Part shown: positions 6,281 to 10,384 of the stretch, one piece after another
How the letters are laid out: the number at the start of each line of letters is the position of its first letter
How positions within the stretch are numbered: position 1 is the stretch's first letter
From: Emcibacter sp.
GTDB lineage: Bacteria; Pseudomonadota; Alphaproteobacteria; Sphingomonadales; Emcibacteraceae
Reading direction: 5' to 3'
Length of the DNA stretch: 10,384 nucleotides
NCBI GenBank assembly: GCA_016765435.1
Contig: JAESPY010000216.1
Coordinates: forward strand, 1-10,384
Program-made: the position numbers and the translations under genes
Notes under the pieces: generated by a model
Told to the model about the DNA's origin: nothing
What the model saw: the letters and a program-made list of their open reading frames with translations, nothing else
Databases searched by the model: none

Positions 6281-7714
6281 ATGAGCAGTCAAAATTCGAA
6301 GATAAAAGGAGAACCGTTAGCGCGTTGTCCGGGGACATCTTTTAAGGATTTAGCCTTAGCAGATACCAATCCTGTCCCGGAATTTTTATATGAGGACGTG
6401 TATGAAAATCTGGGATCAGAACCTGTCCCGGCATCCCGCTATACCGATCCCGATTTCTTTGAGCTGGAAAAAAAGAAAATGTGGCCCAAAATATGGCAAA
6501 TGGCCGCCCGCGAAGAGGAATTGCCGGAAATCGGCGATTTCATCATTTATGAGAATGTGGGAAAATCATTCCTTATCATACGACAGGAAGACGGATCTGT
6601 TCGCGCCTTTTATAACGTATGCCTGCACCGGGGGCGAAAATTAAAAACAGAAGATGGCTTCGCTTCTGAATTGCATTGTCCTTTCCATGGTTTTTCATGG
6701 AACACGGATGGCTCCCTGAAGAATATCCCCTGCCGTTGGGACTTCGATCATATCAAAGATGAAGATATGCAACTTCCCGAAGCACAACTGGGCCAATGGG
6801 GTGGTTATATATTCATCAGAGAAAGTAAAGAAGGCCCCTCTCTGGAAGAATATCTGGCGCCGATGCCGGAACATTTCAAACGGTGGAAACATGAAGAATG
6901 CGTCACCGCCGTTTGGGTCGCAAAGGTGATTCCAGCCAATTGGAAAGTCACAATGGAAGCCTTCATGGAAAGCTGGCATACCGTTGTTACACACCCACAA
7001 TTATTGCCTTTCACCGGCGATTGCAATTCCCATTACAACACCTATGGCGACCACGTTAATCTCACCATCACGCCCTTTGGCACCATGTCGCCCCATCTTG
7101 ATCCAAAAGGAAAAGAGCAGCAATGGATAGTTGATGAATTTGTCAAATATAATGGCCGTTCAACAGACAATTATGATGCAGAAGAAGGAAATGTCAGCGA
7201 CGGAGAAGGCGGTGGCTATAACGTTAAAGTCCCCGAGGGCATGACAGCCCGCGCCGCTCTGGGCGAAAGCCTGCGCAAAACAACCTCCGAAATGTTCGGC
7301 CATGATGTCAGCTTTGCCTCTGATTCCGAAATGATGGATGCCATTCTTTATAATGTCTTCCCGAATTTCAGCCCCTGGGCGGGTTTTCAACCAAATATCG
7401 TTTACCGCTGGCGGCCTTGGCCGGATGCGGACCATACCTTGTTGGTAGTTCGGGTCTTAACGCGGGTTCCACCCGGACAAAAACATCCTAAATCGGCCCC
7501 GATGAAGTTCCTCACCGAAGATCAGAAATGGACGGAGGCCCCAGAGCTTGGGATTTTAGGCGATGTATTTGAACAGGATATGGACAATCTTCCCTATGTT
7601 CAGGAAGGTCTGAAAGCTTCTGCCAATAACAAAGTCCATTTTGCCAATTATCAGGAAAATCAGCTGCGTCAATTCCACAATACACTCATGAAATATATTG
7701 ATGCGGATGACTGA
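6281..7714 (+). CDS. Rieske non-heme iron oxygenase alpha subunit (2), long form
   Basis: At 477 residues this is longer than the other two alpha subunits here (392 and 436). The Rieske ligands are C114-L-H116 and C133-PF-H136 (CLHRG and CPFHGFSW). The catalytic iron ligands are His233 and His238 in MESWHTVVTHPQ, with Glu230 at the bridging position and Asp433 (EQDMDNLPYVQEGL) as probable carboxylate ligand. The usual Tyr before the first histidine is Trp232. The extra length comes from about 50 residues before the first helix (to SRYTDPDFF) and a polar acidic/glycine-rich insertion around 295-320 within the catalytic domain, which may shape the substrate entrance. The ATG at 6281 follows a good AGGAG site. 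Its position after the SDR suggests a paired oxygenation-dehydrogenation step. No beta subunit gene adjoins it, suggesting an alpha-only oligomer. The substrate is unknown. Confidence 0.93.
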   Translation: MSSQNSKIKGEPLARCPGTSFKDLALADTNPVPEFLYEDVYENLGSEPVPASRYTDPDFFELEKKKMWPKIWQMAAREEELPEIGDFIIYENVGKSFLIIRQEDGSVRAFYNVCLHRGRKLKTEDGFASELHCPFHGFSWNTDGSLKNIPCRWDFDHIKDEDMQLPEAQLGQWGGYIFIRESKEGPSLEEYLAPMPEHFKRWKHEECVTAVWVAKVIPANWKVTMEAFMESWHTVVTHPQLLPFTGDCNSHYNTYGDHVNLTITPFGTMSPHLDPKGKEQQWIVDEFVKYNGRSTDNYDAEEGNVSDGEGGGYNVKVPEGMTARAALGESLRKTTSEMFGHDVSFASDSEMMDAILYNVFPNFSPWAGFQPNIVYRWRPWPDADHTLLVVRVLTRVPPGQKHPKSAPMKFLTEDQKWTEAPELGILGDVFEQDMDNLPYVQEGLKASANNKVHFANYQENQLRQFHNTLMKYIDADD

Positions 7715-7739
7715 CTATTAAAAATATTTGATACAATCA

Positions 7740-7769
7740 TTGCCCCTTACCCACATGGGTCGGGGGCAA
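7740..7769. terminator. Hairpin in the convergent gap, Rieske 2 / tetR-type gene
   Basis: TTGCCCC (7740-7746) pairs with GGGGCAA (7763-7769), and inner ACCC (7749-7752) pairs with GGGT (7757-7760) around an ACAT loop. The stem is about 12 bp with one mismatch and one G-U. It lies 25 bp past the Rieske 2 stop. The U-run is poor, but stem strength and position between convergent genes fit a bidirectional terminator. Confidence 0.5.
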
Positions 7770-7779
7770 CTCCCCTAAT

Positions 7780-7804
7780 GTCCGTGCAACCGCACCTCAG
7801 GGAC
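7780..7804 (+). terminator. Second hairpin in the convergent gap
   Basis: GTCCGTGC (7780-7787) folds on GCAC (7792-7795) and GGAC (7801-7804) with an AACC loop and a 5-nt bulge, followed by the T-rich CCGTTTATTTTCT. It could help end the Rieske 2 transcript. Confidence 0.35.
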
Positions 7805-7808
7805 CCGT

Positions 7809-8516
7809 TTATTTTCTCTGAAAGCCTGAAAAACCGGCACTGAAAAACACCAGCATCTTGTCAGCAATCAAATCCAAATCACTGGCATGAATTCTGCCTC
7901 TGGATTGCCGGTCAAGCATCGTGCTTTCCACCAATATATGCGTAATCGCCGCTTGCAGAAAAAAGAAGCACCAATGCACATCATCTTCATTCATTTCCGG
8001 ATGGATATCCTGTAACGCCTGCACAAATTCTGCCACCAGTTGATCGAAACTTTTCCGGTAGATCGCCATATAGTCTTCGTCTTGCGCGAAATTAGCAATC
8101 TGCGCCAAAAGACGAATATAGTTTTTCCAGCCCGTACCAAAGCGCAAAGATTTATCAATGGTCGGCATAATGAAGGCGCGAATAATGGCTATTCTACGCA
8201 CATCCTGACTGCCCTTTACCAACAGGGCTTCCTGCAATGATGCTTGAAGACCCTGCTTGTTTTCCTCGGCACGGCGTTCAATAACCCGGCCAAATAAATC
8301 TTCTTTCGAGCCAAAATGATAATAGCTCAAAGCAAGCTGCACACCAGCCTCCGCCGCAATATCACGTAGGGACACCCCATAAAAACCCCGCCGTGAGAAT
8401 AGAGCCTCCGCCGCATCAAGTATTTTCGTTTTGGTTTTCGGCGCACGACGCCCATCAACTTTTTGGTTTTTGGTTTTTAAGGAGGGGGCCGCCTCTTTTT
8501 TCAGATTGTCTTCCAT
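7809..8516 (-). CDS. TetR/AcrR-family transcriptional regulator
   Basis: This 235-residue regulator has an N-terminal DNA-binding domain at about 24-82: ILDAAEALFSRRGFYG, then the helix-turn-helix VSLRDIAAEAGVQLALSYYH and FGSKEDLFGRVIERR, the standard TetR signature. The rest is an all-helical ligand-binding and dimerisation domain without a motif I can assign to a ligand. A GTG start at 8537 is possible, but the ATG at 8516 (MEDNLKK) is preferred because AAGGGA lies just before it. The first 25 residues are a lysine-rich, probably disordered tail. It is transcribed divergently from Rieske 3 with only 88 bp between the starts. It therefore probably represses the Rieske 3/SnoaL-like unit and itself until a substrate or CoA thioester binds. 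Whether it also controls the 5106-5415 region is open. Confidence 0.92.
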   Translation of the reverse strand: MEDNLKKEAAPSLKTKNQKVDGRRAPKTKTKILDAAEALFSRRGFYGVSLRDIAAEAGVQLALSYYHFGSKEDLFGRVIERRAEENKQGLQASLQEALLVKGSQDVRRIAIIRAFIMPTIDKSLRFGTGWKNYIRLLAQIANFAQDEDYMAIYRKSFDQLVAEFVQALQDIHPEMNEDDVHWCFFFLQAAITHILVESTMLDRQSRGRIHASDLDLIADKMLVFFSAGFSGFQRK

Positions 8517-8537
8517 AATTCCCTTGTAACAAACCAC

Positions 8538-8565
8538 TTGACAAACCGCAAGCGCTCGATATTAT
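8538..8565 (+). promoter_or_regulatory. Sigma-70-like promoter for Rieske 3
   Basis: TTGACA (8538-8543), a perfect -35 hexamer, is followed after 16 bases by TATTAT (8560-8565), one mismatch from the -10 consensus. Transcription would begin near 8572, giving a leader of about 33 nt before the ATG at 8605. This is the clearest promoter in the window. Confidence 0.6.
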
Positions 8566-8581
8566 TTAGTCGATCGTTCAA
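8564..8581. promoter_or_regulatory. Candidate operator around CGATCG
   Basis: An imperfect 18-bp palindrome centred on CGATCG (8570-8575), with outer TTT...AAA arms, covers the end of the -10 box and the expected start of transcription of Rieske 3. Size and position suit a TetR-type dimer site, but three bases in each arm do not match. Confidence 0.3.
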
Positions 8582-8604
8582 ATAAATAAATATAGGGAAA
8601 ACAG

Positions 8605-9915
8605 ATGTCAAAAACATTCCTTGGACACAAAGTCGCAGCCTATGACCCACAGGTACGCGGTGATGCCATAACGGGAGAACGTTATTATTCAAAACGCTGG
8701 TTAGAGGCCGAAGATAAAGATCTCTGGTCCAAAACATGGCATGTGGCCGGAATGGCGGCCGATCTGGAAGAAACCGGCGACTATATCAGTTATAATATCG
8801 GTACGGATTCCATCGTCGCACTCAGACAGGAAGATGGCACCGTAAAGGCCTTTTTTAATGCCTGCATTCATCGGGGCAACCGTCTGGTATGGTCTGATAT
8901 TGGTGCCGTAAAACAACTTGCCTGTTCCTATCACGGCTGGAAATTTGGCATCGACGGCATGCTCAATGAAGTACAGGATGCCGAAGATTTTCCCAATGGC
9001 GATCCTTGCGGAAAATTAAAACTGGTTGAGATAAGCTGTGAAGAATATCTGGGATTCATATGGGTGCATATGGACAAAGATGCGACCCCGGTGCGGGAAT
9101 GGATGGGCCCCATTGCAGAGCAGCTGGAATCTTACGGCATGGAAAATATGACCCGTGTGATGTGCATCAGTTCCGAGGTCGATTGTAACTGGAAAATAAT
9201 CCGTGATAATTTTAATGAAGCCTATCACATCCCTACCCTGCATCCGGGCATAGCCACCTTCATCGATGACGATTATACCGACACCGTCTTTGAAATGTAT
9301 GAGAACGGCCATAACCGCATGGTTATGAAAGGCGTTCAGCCCTCTGCCCGTTCGGACAAGTCCGACATGGTACAGGCTCCCCTGTCAGACATTCTGACCT
9401 TCTGGGAATTAAACCCGGCAGATTATGAAGGCAAAACAGCACAGACGAGAATAGCCGTCCAGCAGCAAAAACGTAAATTGGGCAAGATGAAAGGCTATCA
9501 TTATTTCGACCCGCTTTCAGACAGTCAGTTAACCGACTATTACCATTACACTTTCTTTCCCAATCTGACCTTAACCATGGGGCCGGATGGTTTTCAGGTG
9601 TTACGTTCTGATCCCCATCCCACGGACCCGGAAAAATGTATCTTTGAACATTGGTATATGGTTCCGCACATTGAAGGTCAGGATGAAGTCATGACCCCCA
9701 TCGGCCTGCTGCCCTTTGAAGCCGCAGACCGTGATTGGCGGACCTATCCCGACCAAACATTGGGGGAAGTTGCGGATCAGGACCTCAGCGTCATTCTAGG
9801 ACAACAAAAAGGCCTCCACAGTCGGGGCTATACCGGTGGTGTCCTCACCCATCAGGAAAAGAGGGTTCAGCGTTTCCATGAATTACTCAATGACACCGTG
9901 AATATACATGACTGA
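8605..9915 (+). CDS. Rieske non-heme iron oxygenase alpha subunit (3)
   Basis: This 436-residue oxygenase component is normal in length for the family. The Rieske ligands are C87-I-H89 and C107-SY-H110 (CIHRG, CSYHGWKFG) with 17 residues between. The catalytic domain shows DNFNEAYHIPTLHP, with Glu205 at the bridging position and His208/His213 as iron ligands; Asp393 in VADQDLSVILGQQKGL is the probable third ligand. The C-terminal HQEKRVQRFHELL helix is typical of alpha subunits. The ATG at 8605 follows TAGGGA, under a strong promoter divergent from the TetR gene. The SnoaL-like gene follows after 43 bp with its own good ribosome site. The sequence differs widely from the other two alpha subunits, so it is not a recent duplicate and probably acts on another substrate or step. 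It needs a ferredoxin and reductase, which are encoded at 1971-3577. The reaction is unknown. Confidence 0.94.
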   Translation: MSKTFLGHKVAAYDPQVRGDAITGERYYSKRWLEAEDKDLWSKTWHVAGMAADLEETGDYISYNIGTDSIVALRQEDGTVKAFFNACIHRGNRLVWSDIGAVKQLACSYHGWKFGIDGMLNEVQDAEDFPNGDPCGKLKLVEISCEEYLGFIWVHMDKDATPVREWMGPIAEQLESYGMENMTRVMCISSEVDCNWKIIRDNFNEAYHIPTLHPGIATFIDDDYTDTVFEMYENGHNRMVMKGVQPSARSDKSDMVQAPLSDILTFWELNPADYEGKTAQTRIAVQQQKRKLGKMKGYHYFDPLSDSQLTDYYHYTFFPNLTLTMGPDGFQVLRSDPHPTDPEKCIFEHWYMVPHIEGQDEVMTPIGLLPFEAADRDWRTYPDQTLGEVADQDLSVILGQQKGLHSRGYTGGVLTHQEKRVQRFHELLNDTVNIHD

Positions 9916-9945
9916 TACTTAAAAAAATAAACCATCCGAAAATAT

Positions 9946-9951
9946 AAGGAG
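9946..9951 (+). promoter_or_regulatory. Ribosome binding site of the SnoaL-like gene
   Basis: AAGGAG stands 7 bases before the ATG at 9959. It fixes the start of the last gene and favours this frame over the other open frame at 9978. Confidence 0.7.
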
Positions 9952-9958
9952 CTATAAA

Positions 9959-10384
9959 ATGGGTTTTTCAGGGCCATTTGAAGATAGATTTGAGATCAAT
10001 GAATTGGTTGCGGAATATGGCGACGCTGAATCGCGACGTGACAAGGACGGCTTTGCCGGAACATGGGCCGAAGATGGTGTTTGGCACCTTCCCTGGCTCG
10101 ACCCTGTGCAAGGCCGTCAGAATATTGCCGATGTCTGGGAAGAACAGATTGCCAATTACCCTTTCCATAATTTCAGAGGATATCTGGGATCACTTGACGT
10201 TGATGGCGATCGGGCTAAAGGACGGTTATGGACATCCGAACTTGTCGAAAATTCCCAAGGAAAATCAGGTGTTGTCACCGGGTTATATGAAGATGAATTT
10301 GTGAAATGCAACGGAAAATGGTTGTTTTCCAAGAAGAGCTTCACCCCCCATCACGGCATGGACACCATTGTCACCGAAGACTCA
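9959..10384 (+). CDS. SnoaL/NTF2-like protein (3'-partial)
   Basis: The frame is open for 142 codons from the ATG at 9959 to the window end with no stop, so the C-terminus is missing. The N-terminal DRFEINELVAEYGDAESRRD, then GFAGTWAEDGVWHLP, is the opening signature of SnoaL-like (SnoaL_4, NTF2 fold) proteins. Later segments (FRGYLGSLDVDGDRAKGR, TGLYEDEFVKCNGKWLFSKK) match the curved beta sheet of that fold. Members are small cytosolic cone-shaped enzymes or accessories (isomerases, dehydratases, hydroxylases). Ring-hydroxylating dioxygenase beta subunits share the fold, so a small-subunit role beside Rieske 3 is an alternative, though the sequence looks closer to stand-alone SnoaL_4 proteins. 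It sits 43 bp behind Rieske 3 with a strong ribosome site and is almost certainly co-transcribed with it. A different open frame from 9978 is a shadow. Confidence 0.85.
   Translation, partial: MGFSGPFEDRFEINELVAEYGDAESRRDKDGFAGTWAEDGVWHLPWLDPVQGRQNIADVWEEQIANYPFHNFRGYLGSLDVDGDRAKGRLWTSELVENSQGKSGVVTGLYEDEFVKCNGKWLFSKKSFTPHHGMDTIVTEDS

Noticed and set aside
9978..10304. A 108-codon plus-strand frame at the 3' end
   Set aside because: It is out of frame with the SnoaL-like gene, which has a better ribosome site and clear family motifs.
1..10384. CRISPR array, insertion sequence, tRNA or rRNA genes
   Set aside because: No spaced short repeats, transposase motifs, terminal inverted repeats or RNA gene signatures were seen on either strand; the only tandem repeats encode TPR units.

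Overview
The window is a catabolic gene cluster built around three different Rieske non-heme iron oxygenase alpha subunits. With them are one [2Fe-2S] ferredoxin, one FAD/NAD-type ferredoxin reductase, a short-chain dehydrogenase, a crotonase-fold CoA enzyme, a TetR-type regulator and the start of a SnoaL/NTF2-like protein. Base composition looks moderate (mid-40s % GC by eye). Gene content and protein style resemble low-GC Alphaproteobacteria that carry sphingomonad-like cassettes for hydrophobic or aromatic compounds. This placement is an inference; no rRNA or other taxonomic marker is present.

Layout. 1-672 (+) is the 3' end of a gene made of 42-residue kinesin-light-chain-type TPR repeats, unrelated to the rest. 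673-1126 has no intact gene; it holds a possible decayed transporter end and AT-rich sequence. 1127-3577 (-) is a compact unit transcribed as ferredoxin, then ferredoxin reductase, then a PaaG-like crotonase. 3578-3926 is non-coding with two hairpins. 3927-5105 (-) is Rieske oxygenase 1. A 310-bp divergent control region (5106-5415) holds TTGTTC/GAACAA inverted repeats. 5416-7714 (+) is an SDR dehydrogenase followed by Rieske oxygenase 2. A hairpin-rich convergent gap precedes 7809-8516 (-), a TetR regulator. A short divergent gap with a near-consensus sigma-70 promoter leads to 8605-10384 (+), Rieske oxygenase 3 and a SnoaL-like gene cut by the window end.

How the genes may work together. 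The reductase would take electrons from NADH and pass them through the single ferredoxin to one or more of the three oxygenases (a three-component, class IIA-like arrangement). The oxygenases would hydroxylate or dealkylate a hydrophobic substrate. The SDR would oxidise an alcohol or diol product, the SnoaL-like protein could be an isomerase/dehydratase-type accessory, and the crotonase would act on CoA-ester intermediates. TetR is the obvious candidate regulator of the oxygenase 3 unit. The substrate cannot be read from the sequence. No classical ring-hydroxylating dioxygenase beta subunit or cytochrome P450 is seen. Several likely starts lie inside the longest open frames: ferredoxin at 3577, Rieske 1 at 5105 and TetR at 8516.
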